Assembly: GCA_902363665.1 (NCBI GenBank)
Contig: CABJAW010000003.1
Coordinates: 259,973 to 323,972 of the forward strand
Reading direction: 5' to 3'
From: Lachnospiraceae bacterium
Lineage (GTDB): Bacteria; Bacillota; Clostridia; Lachnospirales; Lachnospiraceae
Length of the DNA stretch: 64,000 nucleotides
The notes under the pieces were generated by a model, which saw nothing but the letters and a program-made list of their open reading frames with translations, was not told the DNA's origin and did no database searches. A program made the translations under genes and the position numbers. Within the stretch, counting starts at the first letter, position 1; each line of letters starts with the position of its first letter. Positions 36,291-45,434 of the stretch are shown here, piece by piece.

Positions 36291-37490
36291 TTATTCCTCT
36301 TCTGCCGGAAGCTCATCATCTGCTTCTGCTGCCGCAATCTCCGGTTCGCTCTCTTCTGTCTGCTCAGAATTCAGTTCCTGATCATCGAATGACTCGTCTG
36401 TGTCCTCATCTTCGTAGTAATCTTCCTCATACTCCAGAAGATCTCCGGACTCACGTGCCTGCATCTCGCTCTTGATATCGATCTTAAAACCGGTCAGACG
36501 TGCTGCAAGTCTTGCATTCTGTCCCTCTTTTCCGATCGCAAGAGAAAGCTGATAGTCCGGAACGACAACTCTTGCAGTCTTCTCATCCGGATCAGCGATA
36601 ACGTAAATAACCTTTGCCGGGCTGAGTGCATTCTCGATCAGCAGTGCCGGGTTTTCATCCCAGTTAATGATATCGATCTTCTCGCCGTTTAATTCTTCTA
36701 CAACTGCATTGACACGCGCACCGTTTAATCCGACGCATGCACCCACCGGATCTACGTCCGGATCATTGGAATATACTGCGATCTTTGTACGGCTGCCGGC
36801 CTCTCTTGCAATGCTCTTGATCTCTACAATGCCATCGCGCACCTCGGTAACCTCTTCCTCGAAAAGACGTTTTACCAGCTCCGGATGCGTGCGGGACACA
36901 AGGATCTTCGGCCCCTTCGGCGTATCCTTTACTTCCAGCACGTATACCTTAATACGCTCGGTCGGATGGTAGGTCTCGCCCTTGATCATTTCTTCGCTGC
37001 TGAGCATCGCATCTACCTTTCCAAGGTTGACGCTGACATTTCTTCCGACATAGCGCTGTACCACACCGGTCACAACATCCTTTTCTTTCTCATAATACTC
37101 GCTGAAAAGAACCTTTCGCTCTTCCTCGCGGATCTTCTGCAGAATCACATTTTTCGCATTCTGCGTCGCGATCCGGCCAAATTCCTTTGACTTGATATCA
37201 ACGCGTACCACATCGCCAAGCTCGTATCTGGAATCCTTCATTTTTGCATTCGTCAGGCTGATCTCTGCAAGCTCATCCTCTACGTGATCCACAACCTTCT
37301 TCTCTGCATAAATTTCAAATTCACACGTCTGCGGATCAATATTTACGATAACGTTGTTTGCCTCTGCCTTCCCATAGTGGTTTTTACATGCCTGCAGAAG
37401 TGACTGCTTAATGGCATCCAGCAGTGTATCCTTGCTGATATTTTTCTCTTTTTCGAGCAGCGTCAGTGCCTCGAATAATTCGCTATTCAT
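36291..37490 (-). CDS. nusA: Transcription termination/antitermination factor NusA
   Basis: NusA binds RNA polymerase and nascent RNA to control pausing, termination and antitermination. The 399-residue protein has the N-terminal polymerase-binding domain (MNSELFEALTLLEKEKNI), an S1 domain (VVTGVVQRYVGRNVSVNLG), and two KH domains (RSKI-like region GSRTKIAVYSNDPDVDPVG; LAIGKEGQNARLAARLTG). An acidic Asp/Glu-rich tail follows. It lacks the C-terminal repeats of proteobacterial NusA, as is normal for Firmicutes. GGGAGG lies 8 bases before the ATG. Confidence 0.96.
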   Translation of the reverse strand: MNSELFEALTLLEKEKNISKDTLLDAIKQSLLQACKNHYGKAEANNVIVNIDPQTCEFEIYAEKKVVDHVEDELAEISLTNAKMKDSRYELGDVVRVDIKSKEFGRIATQNAKNVILQKIREEERKVLFSEYYEKEKDVVTGVVQRYVGRNVSVNLGKVDAMLSSEEMIKGETYHPTERIKVYVLEVKDTPKGPKILVSRTHPELVKRLFEEEVTEVRDGIVEIKSIAREAGSRTKIAVYSNDPDVDPVGACVGLNGARVNAVVEELNGEKIDIINWDENPALLIENALSPAKVIYVIADPDEKTARVVVPDYQLSLAIGKEGQNARLAARLTGFKIDIKSEMQARESGDLLEYEEDYYEDEDTDESFDDQELNSEQTEESEPEIAAAEADDELPAEEE

Positions 37491-37523
37491 GATTCTATCC
37501 TCCCAGTATTTGCTTTGTCGTGA

Positions 37524-37991
37524 TCAGAAATCAAATGACAGCCGGATCAGCGCGATATCAGCGCGTGCAATCTCGAGCAGTTCCTGATCTTCCATTTCAA
37601 GTACGATCTTTTCTTTGTCATAGTCCCGCAGGATACCGGTAAATTCTTTCTGATGGCTGATCGCCCGGAATGTCCGGACATCAACTTCCTCTCCTATGCT
37701 TCTGGCAAAATCTTTTTCCTTTTTCAGCGGTCTTCCCAGCCCCGGGGAGCTGACCTCCAGCACATAGGCATCTTCAATAAAATCATGTTTATCCAGCAGA
37801 TCGCTCAGCGCACGGCTGACAACCTCACAGTCATCCACGGTAATTCCTCCCGGCTTGTCAATGTATGCCCGGAGATACCAGGTGCCTCCTTCTTTTACAT
37901 ACTCCACATCTACCAGTTCGAACTGATTCTGCTCAATGATCGGCATGATCAGCTCCTCTGTTCTCTGTTCATATGTTTCCCGTTTGCTCAT
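37524..37991 (-). CDS. rimP: Ribosome maturation factor RimP
   Basis: RimP is needed for 30S subunit maturation. The 155-residue protein has FELVDVEYVKEGGTWYLRAY, IDKPGGITVDDCEVVSRALS and YVLEVSSPGLGRPLKKEKDF, all family landmarks. The ATG at 37991 lies 6 bases after AGGAGG; a GTG one codon earlier is less well placed. It is the first gene of the nusA-to-pnp cluster. Confidence 0.95.
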   Translation of the reverse strand: MSKRETYEQRTEELIMPIIEQNQFELVDVEYVKEGGTWYLRAYIDKPGGITVDDCEVVSRALSDLLDKHDFIEDAYVLEVSSPGLGRPLKKEKDFARSIGEEVDVRTFRAISHQKEFTGILRDYDKEKIVLEMEDQELLEIARADIALIRLSFDF

Positions 37992-38040
37992 CACAATCCT
38001 CCTTCCTGCAGCAACAAAATACTTTTTTTCACAAATAAGA

Positions 38041-38064
38041 GTGGACCAACTGGCCCACTCCTAC
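38041..38064 (-). promoter_or_regulatory. Leader hairpin of the rimP-nusA cluster
   Basis: GAGTGG and CCACTC arms around GGCCAGTTGG form a stem between the rimP promoter and gene, followed on the minus strand by TTATTTGTG and later a run of seven As. It could be an attenuator responding to NusA, but this is inference. Confidence 0.45.
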
Positions 38065-38091
38065 TCTAGTAACAGTATCAAATTCCTGCTT

Positions 38092-38120
38092 ATCATAGCA
38101 CTATTTTCCATGAAATGCAA
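38092..38120 (-). promoter_or_regulatory. Promoter of the rimP-nusA-infB cluster
   Basis: On the minus strand, TTGCAT (38115-38120), a 17-base spacer and TATGAT (38092-38097). This is close to consensus, as expected for a translation operon. Confidence 0.8.
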
Positions 38121-38137
38121 GCCCTTTCAATTTTTTC

Positions 38138-38165
38138 TTGCTTTTTCCGAAAAATGTGGTATGAT
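38138..38165 (+). promoter_or_regulatory. Promoter of tRNA-Gly
   Basis: TTGCTT (38138-38143), a 16-base spacer and TATGAT (38160-38165) end 11 bases before the mature tRNA 5' end. It is back-to-back with the rimP promoter. Confidence 0.7.
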
Positions 38166-38176
38166 AGATACGTAAT

Positions 38177-38247
38177 GCGGATATAGTTCATTGGTAGAAC
38201 ACCAGCTTCCCAAGCTGGATAGGCGGGTTCGATTCCCGTTATCCGCT
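38177..38247 (+). tRNA. tRNA-Gly (anticodon CCC)
   Basis: The 71-base sequence folds as a cloverleaf. The acceptor stem is GCGGATA with TATCCGC and discriminator T. The D-arm contains GTTCATTGGTAGAAC. The anticodon stem CCAGC/GCTGG encloses loop TTCCCAA (anticodon CCC), and the T-arm is CGGG-TTCGATT-CCCG. CCA is not encoded. A T-run (TTTTTTT) follows directly and probably ends the transcript. It stands alone between divergent rimP and convergent sbcC. Confidence 0.96.
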
Positions 38248-38290
38248 TTTTTTGTTGCTCAAAATACCGGGAATCCGTAAAAACGTAATC

Positions 38291-41200
38291 TTACAGCATT
38301 CCGTTTATTATCTGTACGCTGCTTCCGATCCCGTCTCTTCTGCGTTCTTTTGTTACAAAAACCTTTCTGCTGATCCGTTCTCTAAGCTCCGGCACATGAG
38401 AAATGATCCCAACCATCCGACTGCCTTCTGCCAGTCCCTCCAGTGCACTGATTGCCTGATTTAATGCATCCTCATCAAGTGAACCAAAGCCTTCATCAAT
38501 AAACATCGCATCCAGCCGAATGCCGCCTGCATAAGACTGAATTTCATCAGACAATCCCAGCGCAAGAGAAAGAGACGCCTGGAATGTCTCACCTCCGGAA
38601 AGTGTTTTTACGCTGCGCTCCGTCCCGTTGTAGTGATCCACTACATTCAGATCAAGTCCTGCTTTTTCTTTCCGGCTGTCTTTGTCCATTCTTCGCTTCA
38701 GCTCATACTGTCCCCTGCTCATTTTCATCAGCCGCAGATTCGCCCTGCGCAAAACCCGGTCAAAATAAGCCATCTGCACATACGTTTCCAGCTCGATCTT
38801 TTGTTTCCCGGAAAGTGCACCTCCCGCCGTATCTGCCAGTGCCTTCACCCAGACGTATTCTCTTTCTGCTTCTTCCATTTTTTCCCGATTCCGGCAGACC
38901 GCTTCCTGAATGTGCCTGTTATTCTGCCAGATGGAATACTGCCCGGTTCTCTGGTCTTCAACAAAGGCTTTCTGCTTTGCAAGATTCTTTTTCTGTTCCA
39001 GCAATGCAGCTTCATCCGGGAGTTCCCTTCCGATGCTGCGCTCAAGTGCAGAGATTGCAGAATCAAGCACCAGAATTTGATTTTTCAGCTGCTGCCATGT
39101 TTCTGCTGTCTGTTTTACGGCTGTTTCCAGAGAATTCTTTTTCTCTGTAAGCAAATGTTTTTCACGCTCTACGTCCTGCTTTGTTATTCCGCACAGTTTT
39201 TTCTGAAGCTCCTCTTCCTGTTCTTTCAAAGCACTACACTGTGCCCGTACCCGTTCCGCACCAAGTTCTTTTTCATGCATTTCGCCTTCTGTCTGTTCCA
39301 GAAGCTCTTCAAGCTGAAGAATTTTCTGTCTGCATCTGTTCCATTCTTCAAGCTCACCGGACGTTTTCATCTCCAGATAGCAAAGTTCGTTCATCAAATC
39401 ATCCAGTTTCTGAAGTACTCTTTCATTTTTTTCCGTCAATGATTCCTTCGGAAAAATATTATTAATATCTGTAATTGCAAGCTCAGTACCCAATTGCTCA
39501 AGCAATGCCTGCCATTTTTCCGTACGGTTTTTCCTGTTTTCTAAAAGAACTTCTCTTCGGCGCAGCATTTGCTGTAAAAGTTTGTTTTCCTCTGCCTCCT
39601 GCAGATCTGTCCGTCTGGCTTCTTCCAGACAGCTTTGCCTTCTTCTCTGCTTTTTCTTTGCCTGAGCGATTTTTACTTCCAGAGCTTCCAGCTCCAAAAG
39701 TGCTTTCTTTTGAGCTCCTTCTGCCATATCCATGAGCATCTGTACTTTCTGATCAATCTCAGGCGGATTTTCTTTCGGCTCCGTCTTTTCAATCTGTTCC
39801 AGAAGCTTTCGGATCTGAATCCTGCTGCCAGCCTGCTGCTGCAGTAGCTCATTATACTCCTGCTGCATTTTTTCCAGCAGTTCTGTTTTGCTTTCTGCTT
39901 CCCTTACGCGGTGCGTAAGAAGCTGCATTTCCTGTTCTTCCTGTGCCCTGATCTTCTTTTCCCGAAGCTGCTCTTCCCTGATCCGTTCAAGCATGGCACC
40001 AACAGCTGCCGAATCCTCCGCCTTTTCAGCCAGAAGCTCCTGCAGCTGTCTGACTTCTGAGTCTGCCCGCTCTATCATTTCTTTTTTCTGGCCGGATTTT
40101 GTACTCAGGCGTACTGCCTCAAGCTGTGCATTCTGAAGCAGCTGCTTTTTTTTCTCCAATTCCGCCTTTTCAGGAATATGCGCCGGTATCTGAGCCGGAT
40201 GCGGATGACATCGGGACCCACAAACAGGACAAGGTTCACCTTGTTTCAGTCCCTTTGCCAGCAGCCCAGCCTGTGCGTCAAGAAACAGCCGCTCCTGATA
40301 CAGGTAATCCTCCTGCAGAATATCTCTGTTTTTTGCTGCCCTTTGATATGCAGCCTGCAGCCTGCGCAGTTCTTCTTTTTGCCGGCTTTGCTCCAGCAGG
40401 CTCTTTTCCAGCTGTACCAGTCTTTCCTTCTTCATTTCAAGCTGAAATGCTTTCTGGTTTTTGGCAAGCTGATTCTTTTCCATTATATCAAGACGTTCTT
40501 TTGCTTTTTTTGCCTGTTCCTGCTCATCCAAAAGTTGCCCAAGCTTCTGCTGCGTCTCTTGTTCAAGTATCCCATTATTCCGGTACAGAGCTACTTCGCG
40601 ATTTAGTTCATCGTACTGCTGCTTCAGACGCCTATATTGTTCCTGCTCCAGTGCAAGAACGGATTCCTGTTCCACCAGGCTCTCTGCCTCCATCCGCAGT
40701 GCTTCGGATCTTTCTCTGGCATTCTTCCGTCCTTGTTCGTGTATCGCACAGTTTTCAACAAGCTTTTGCAGCTCATTCGTATCTTCTTTTTCCTTTTGCT
40801 CAAAATCTGCGAGCGTTTTTCTTCGTTCCCGGCACTCTTTTTTTTGTCTTCTGATTCGCTCAAGCAAAAGCTCTGAGCTATCCAGTGCTTCTTTCTTTTG
40901 CTGCTGCCCGACCAGTTGTTTCTTCAGATCAGCTGTCTCTTCTGTTTTTTGCCTTTTCTGCTCCATAAGAGCCGTCAGCTGAAGCTGTAGTTTTTCATAG
41001 GAAAGGTGCAGCTGCGAAAGCTTCTCCAGTAATTCCAGCTGAGCCTCCTTTTCACGCACTGCCTGTTCAATAGCAGGGCAGACCACTGCCTGCTCCTGCG
41101 CCGTATGCATTTGAGCTTCCGCTTCTTTAAATTTCGGAAGTAGTGCTTCCCGTTCGATCTCCTTGTGCTTCTTTTTTTCCAAAGAAATCCTGTTTTGTTC

Positions 41201-42034
41201 TGTCCGGCCAAGCTGCTGACTACAGTTTTCAATATCCTGATTCAATTGCAGAAGTGTTTTTTCCTGCTCTTCCAGCTCAGCCTGCTCCTTTGTAAGCAGC
41301 TCTTCCAAAAGCTCAAGTGCCGGTATCACCGTTCCGTCATATTTATTCTTTTTTAAATCTGCCAGTTCTTTTTGAATAACCGTATTTTCTCCACAGCGAA
41401 TTCCATCCAGATGCTGCGCAATACTTCTTCGCATCTCATCATAATTTTTCCATCTGGCCTTGACTTCCTCCCGCAAACGGTTTTGCAGCATCTGATAAAG
41501 CTCTGTATGAAAAATTTTCCGAAAGATTTCACTGCGCTCTGTCGTTCCGGCAAGCAGCAGTTTTTGAAAATCGCCCTGCGCGATCATCGCGATCTGAGTA
41601 AACTGATGGTAATCCAGACCAAGCAGTTCCGTAATTGCGCGCGTTACGTCTCTGCTTTTATTTACCGGCTGCCGCTCATCCGGATAAATCAATTCCGCAT
41701 TCGCTTTCTCGGTTGTATATCCGTTTCCCCTGTCCTTCGGACGCAGATATTCCGGATTTCGCCTTACTGTATAATCCTTTCCTCCGTACGTAAAAATAAA
41801 TTCCACATATGTACGAACGCCATCCCTTGCATACTGACTGCGGAACATTCCGGCTTCACGCACTTCACCGCTCGCTTCGCCGTAAAGCGCAAACGTGATC
41901 GCATCGAAAATCGTTGTCTTTCCGGCCCCGGTATCTCCGGTAATCAAATAAAGTCCTGTCAGCGAAGTAAAATCCAGCTCCGTTTTTCCTGCGTATGGTC
42001 CGAAAGCACTGATGGTAAGTCTTTTTGGCTTCAT
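38291..42034 (-). CDS. sbcC: SbcC, SMC-like ATPase subunit of the SbcCD nuclease
   Basis: SbcC with SbcD cleaves DNA hairpins and processes double-strand ends (the Rad50-Mre11 equivalent). The 1247-residue protein has an N-terminal Walker A (ITGDTGAGKTTIFDAITFAL) and very long coiled coils rich in Glu/Gln/Lys/Leu. A zinc-hook motif GEPCPVCGSRCHP lies near residue 600. The C-terminal ABC signature is TLSGGETFQASLSLALGL, followed by Walker B MFIDEGFGSLDEDAL. It overlaps sbcD by 4 bases (ATGA), so the two are coupled. Confidence 0.96.
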   Translation of the reverse strand: MKPKRLTISAFGPYAGKTELDFTSLTGLYLITGDTGAGKTTIFDAITFALYGEASGEVREAGMFRSQYARDGVRTYVEFIFTYGGKDYTVRRNPEYLRPKDRGNGYTTEKANAELIYPDERQPVNKSRDVTRAITELLGLDYHQFTQIAMIAQGDFQKLLLAGTTERSEIFRKIFHTELYQMLQNRLREEVKARWKNYDEMRRSIAQHLDGIRCGENTVIQKELADLKKNKYDGTVIPALELLEELLTKEQAELEEQEKTLLQLNQDIENCSQQLGRTEQNRISLEKKKHKEIEREALLPKFKEAEAQMHTAQEQAVVCPAIEQAVREKEAQLELLEKLSQLHLSYEKLQLQLTALMEQKRQKTEETADLKKQLVGQQQKKEALDSSELLLERIRRQKKECRERRKTLADFEQKEKEDTNELQKLVENCAIHEQGRKNARERSEALRMEAESLVEQESVLALEQEQYRRLKQQYDELNREVALYRNNGILEQETQQKLGQLLDEQEQAKKAKERLDIMEKNQLAKNQKAFQLEMKKERLVQLEKSLLEQSRQKEELRRLQAAYQRAAKNRDILQEDYLYQERLFLDAQAGLLAKGLKQGEPCPVCGSRCHPHPAQIPAHIPEKAELEKKKQLLQNAQLEAVRLSTKSGQKKEMIERADSEVRQLQELLAEKAEDSAAVGAMLERIREEQLREKKIRAQEEQEMQLLTHRVREAESKTELLEKMQQEYNELLQQQAGSRIQIRKLLEQIEKTEPKENPPEIDQKVQMLMDMAEGAQKKALLELEALEVKIAQAKKKQRRRQSCLEEARRTDLQEAEENKLLQQMLRRREVLLENRKNRTEKWQALLEQLGTELAITDINNIFPKESLTEKNERVLQKLDDLMNELCYLEMKTSGELEEWNRCRQKILQLEELLEQTEGEMHEKELGAERVRAQCSALKEQEEELQKKLCGITKQDVEREKHLLTEKKNSLETAVKQTAETWQQLKNQILVLDSAISALERSIGRELPDEAALLEQKKNLAKQKAFVEDQRTGQYSIWQNNRHIQEAVCRNREKMEEAEREYVWVKALADTAGGALSGKQKIELETYVQMAYFDRVLRRANLRLMKMSRGQYELKRRMDKDSRKEKAGLDLNVVDHYNGTERSVKTLSGGETFQASLSLALGLSDEIQSYAGGIRLDAMFIDEGFGSLDEDALNQAISALEGLAEGSRMVGIISHVPELRERISRKVFVTKERRRDGIGSSVQIINGML

Positions 42035-43164
42035 TCTTTCAGCTCCTGTATCAGCTTCCGGACGTATGCGTGCTGCTGTCCGGACATTGGTTGATTATTC
42101 TGCATCTCATAGAATTCCTGAAACAATTCCAGCTCTGTTTTCTGCTGAACCGGGTCAGAAGCTGCAATCTCCCCGTTTTCTCTTGTCCTGCGATTATCAT
42201 ACTCCAGGCGAATCAGATTAGGATAGATTGTACGCAGCTTAGCCAGGCCATCCACAACGTCTTCTTCATCGGTCAGCGTAATCTGAAGATAATCCTCACA
42301 ATTACTGCTTTCATAAAATGAACGCGCCGTCACCTCAAGATACGTTCCCTTTACTTTTCGAAGATCATGCTGTGGCTGCAGCAACAGAGTACGGATTACT
42401 GTTCTGCCTTTTTCCTCCAGCTCTACAACCGTCACCGATTTTTGCTGTTCTGCTTCTGAAAAAGAATACTTCAGTGGGGAACCACAGTAGCGGACCGTCT
42501 CTCTTCCAACCTTTTGAGGACTATGGATATGTCCAAGCGCCACGTAGTCAAACGTATCAAAAAGAGAAAGCGGAATCTGATCAATGGTTCCCACCTGCAG
42601 TTCTTCCGAATCACATCTGGACGCACCAGTCACAAATTGGTGCGCTATCAGGATATTTCGCTCCTCCGGATTTAATTTAATCCCGGATAATGCTACCGTC
42701 AGCGCACTTGGATAATCCACGATCTCTTCTGCCCGCTCTTCTTGTACATGACGGACCAGCGCAGGCCGAAGAAACGGAAGAAGATGGATACAAACCGTTC
42801 CGTATGCATCCTTCAGGCGAACACATTTTACGGTTCCGTCGTACAGCGGGGCGATATAAATCCCACTTTGATCCATCCAGCCGGCACCAAATGTAAGGCG
42901 CTCTGCCGAATCATGATTGCCGTTGATCAGAAATACAGGGATTCTCCGTTTTACAAGCCCCTGCAGAAAACCATCAAAAACCTGAACCGCTTCTGCCGTC
43001 GGAATGGCTTTATCATAAATATCCCCGGCAAGCAATACACCGTCCGGCCGCTCCTTATCTGCCAGCTGCAAAATCTCATTCAGAATATATCTCTGATCCT
43101 CCAGCATAGAAAATTCATGGATCCGTTTTCCGATATGCAAATCAGACAAATGAAAAAACTTCAT
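42031..43164 (-). CDS. sbcD: SbcD, nuclease subunit of SbcCD
   Basis: The Mre11-type metallophosphoesterase of 377 residues has the five phosphoesterase motifs in order: FFHLSDLHIGKRI, LLAGDIYDKAIP, INGNHDSAERL, IAHQFVTG and ALGHIHSPQKVG. A capping domain follows. The start overlaps the parC stop by 4 bases (ATGA) and the end overlaps sbcC likewise, giving a coupled parC-sbcD-sbcC series. Confidence 0.96.
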   Translation of the reverse strand: MKFFHLSDLHIGKRIHEFSMLEDQRYILNEILQLADKERPDGVLLAGDIYDKAIPTAEAVQVFDGFLQGLVKRRIPVFLINGNHDSAERLTFGAGWMDQSGIYIAPLYDGTVKCVRLKDAYGTVCIHLLPFLRPALVRHVQEERAEEIVDYPSALTVALSGIKLNPEERNILIAHQFVTGASRCDSEELQVGTIDQIPLSLFDTFDYVALGHIHSPQKVGRETVRYCGSPLKYSFSEAEQQKSVTVVELEEKGRTVIRTLLLQPQHDLRKVKGTYLEVTARSFYESSNCEDYLQITLTDEEDVVDGLAKLRTIYPNLIRLEYDNRRTRENGEIAASDPVQQKTELELFQEFYEMQNNQPMSGQQHAYVRKLIQELKE

Positions 43165-45395
43165 CGCTGCTTCGTTCCTTTCCCGTCCCTGGTGCTGATT
43201 CTCAGACGATTCAGGTGAAGCGTCCTCTCCCCGATTGGCACCTCTATATCACTGTCCTTCTCCAGCCAGTAAACATCTGCGATCTGATCTCCTTCTGCCA
43301 GCTTCATTCCGCGCACACCGACCGCAGTCTTCTTTTTCAGTGGAATCTCTGACACCGGAAAACGAAGATAATAACCATTATGAGAGACCAGAACCATCTG
43401 ACACTGTTCTCCGGCCGCGTATACAGCTATCACCTCATCTCCATCGGACAGCTTTGTTGCCGCAATCGTCCTCTTTGATACGTCAAATTCATTTCCCTGT
43501 ACCTGTTTTACCATCGACTGCCTGGTCACAAATGTCAGAACGGTATCACGAATGTCATTTAATGCCATTACTGCAATAAAATTTTCTTCGCTGCTGTTGT
43601 AATTGCAAAGGTTATCTACCGGTGTGCCTTTATCACGGAATTTACCATACGGTACATCCAGCAGCTTTAACAAATGGACTTTCCCATTATCGGTAAAAAC
43701 ACAGACCCGATCCGTATTCATACAGTGGAGCACGTAGCGATTCTCCTGATCCGCTGCCTCTTTGTTGCGTTCATATACCGTCTCATCAATCGTTCGTACG
43801 TAGCCGAAACGATCCATCAAAAAGACAACCGGAAGCTCTTCGATCTTCTGCTCTTCCAGAACGACTTCCTCTGCATTTTCAAGCGCAGTGCGCCGCGGCC
43901 GGCCGAATTCTTTCTTAAACTGATCCAGTTCTTTCATGATCACCTCAGCCATTGAGCTGTAATTATTTAAAATATCGGTATAACGCGCAATATTTTTCAG
44001 AGTCTCTTCATGCTCCTTCATCAGCACGTCAATCTCCAGTCCGATCAGCTTATAAAGACGCATATCAAGAATCGCATTTGCCTGCATCTCGGTAAATTTC
44101 AGTTTTGCCGCCTCTTTTTTTGATTTTGCCGTCTTAAAACGGATGCCGTCCGTTACACCGTCGACGAGACACGCTTTTACCTGTTCACGATTCTTGCTGC
44201 CGCGCAGTATCTCGATGATCAGGTCGATTACATCGCAGGCACGGATCAGTCCTTCCTGCACCTCTTGTTTTTTCTCTTCTTTATCGAGCATGCTCTGATA
44301 TTTGCGCGTATTGACCTCAAACTGAAAATCAATGTGATATTCCAGGATCTGGCGCAGGCTTAACGTTTCCGGTCTTCCGTCCGCAACCGCAAGCATATTG
44401 ACACCAAATGTATCCTCCAGACGTGTCTTTTTATACAGAAGGTTTTTAAGTCTCTCAGTGTCTGCTCCCTTTTTCAACTCCAGAACAATTCGAATACCAG
44501 CCTTTGAGGACTGGTTGGAAATATCCACAATATCGGTCGTCTTTTTCGTCTCGACAAGTGATGCAATATCATTTAAAAACTTCCCGATATTCGCGCCCAT
44601 CATGGTATAAGGAATCTCTGTGATCACGAGACGTTCTTTTCCGCCCTTAACCTGTTCTACCTCAACCTTTCCGCGCAGGCGGATCTTCCCCTGTCCGCTT
44701 TCATAGATCTTCTGCAGATCTGCCTGATTAACAATGATTCCGCCGGTCGGAAAATCAGGCCCCTTGATGTACTTCATAAGAGCTTCTGTCGTCAGCTGAT
44801 TGTTTTTGATCAGCGCTTTTGTTGCATCGATCACTTCAGAAAGATTATGCGGCGGAATACTGGTTGCCATACCAACTGCAATTCCGTCAGAACCATTCAC
44901 CAGCAGGTTCGGAATCCGCACCGGAAGCACGAGCGGCTCTTTTTCCGTCTCGTCGAAGTTCGGCCCGAAATCGACGACATCTTTGTCAAGATCCGCAAGA
45001 AAGGCTTCCTGCGTCACCTTCTGCAGTCTTGCTTCCGTATAACGCATGGCTGCTGCTCCGTCTCCTTCGATTGAACCAAAGTTACCGTGTCCGTCAACGA
45101 GCGGCATTCCTTTTTTAAACTCCTGCGCCATGACAACGAGTGCCTCGTAGATCGAACTGTCTCCGTGCGGATGATACTTACCCATTGTATCCCCGACGAT
45201 ACGCGCAGATTTACGGTAAGGGCGGTCGTAACGGATTCCAAGTTCATACATATCGTAGAGCGTTCTTCTTTGTACCGGTTTTAAACCGTCCCGCACATCC
45301 GGAAGCGCACGTGCGATGATAACGCTCATTGCATAATCAATGTATGACTTCTGCATGATGTCCGAATACTCCGCTCTGATTATCTGTCCATCCAT
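43161..45395 (-). CDS. parC: DNA topoisomerase IV subunit A (ParC / GyrA-like)
   Basis: This is the breakage-reunion subunit of a type IIA topoisomerase. The 744-residue protein has the quinolone-target region [20 protein letters not shown] (Ser and Glu present, no resistance change evident), the catalytic tyrosine in [11 protein letters not shown], and [13 protein letters not shown]. The C-terminal beta-pinwheel is shorter than in GyrA and lacks an obvious GyrA-box, favouring ParC. GyrA cannot be excluded without seeing the rest of the genome. It starts 39 bases after parE. Confidence 0.9.
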   Translation of the reverse strand: MDGQIIRAEYSDIMQKSYIDYAMSVIIARALPDVRDGLKPVQRRTLYDMYELGIRYDRPYRKSARIVGDTMGKYHPHGDSSIYEALVVMAQEFKKGMPLVDGHGNFGSIEGDGAAAMRYTEARLQKVTQEAFLADLDKDVVDFGPNFDETEKEPLVLPVRIPNLLVNGSDGIAVGMATSIPPHNLSEVIDATKALIKNNQLTTEALMKYIKGPDFPTGGIIVNQADLQKIYESGQGKIRLRGKVEVEQVKGGKERLVITEIPYTMMGANIGKFLNDIASLVETKKTTDIVDISNQSSKAGIRIVLELKKGADTERLKNLLYKKTRLEDTFGVNMLAVADGRPETLSLRQILEYHIDFQFEVNTRKYQSMLDKEEKKQEVQEGLIRACDVIDLIIEILRGSKNREQVKACLVDGVTDGIRFKTAKSKKEAAKLKFTEMQANAILDMRLYKLIGLEIDVLMKEHEETLKNIARYTDILNNYSSMAEVIMKELDQFKKEFGRPRRTALENAEEVVLEEQKIEELPVVFLMDRFGYVRTIDETVYERNKEAADQENRYVLHCMNTDRVCVFTDNGKVHLLKLLDVPYGKFRDKGTPVDNLCNYNSSEENFIAVMALNDIRDTVLTFVTRQSMVKQVQGNEFDVSKRTIAATKLSDGDEVIAVYAAGEQCQMVLVSHNGYYLRFPVSEIPLKKKTAVGVRGMKLAEGDQIADVYWLEKDSDIEVPIGERTLHLNRLRISTRDGKGTKQR

Positions 45396-45434
45396 AATTT
45401 ATTTCTGACTCCTTTTTCTGTCCTTACTCGTCTG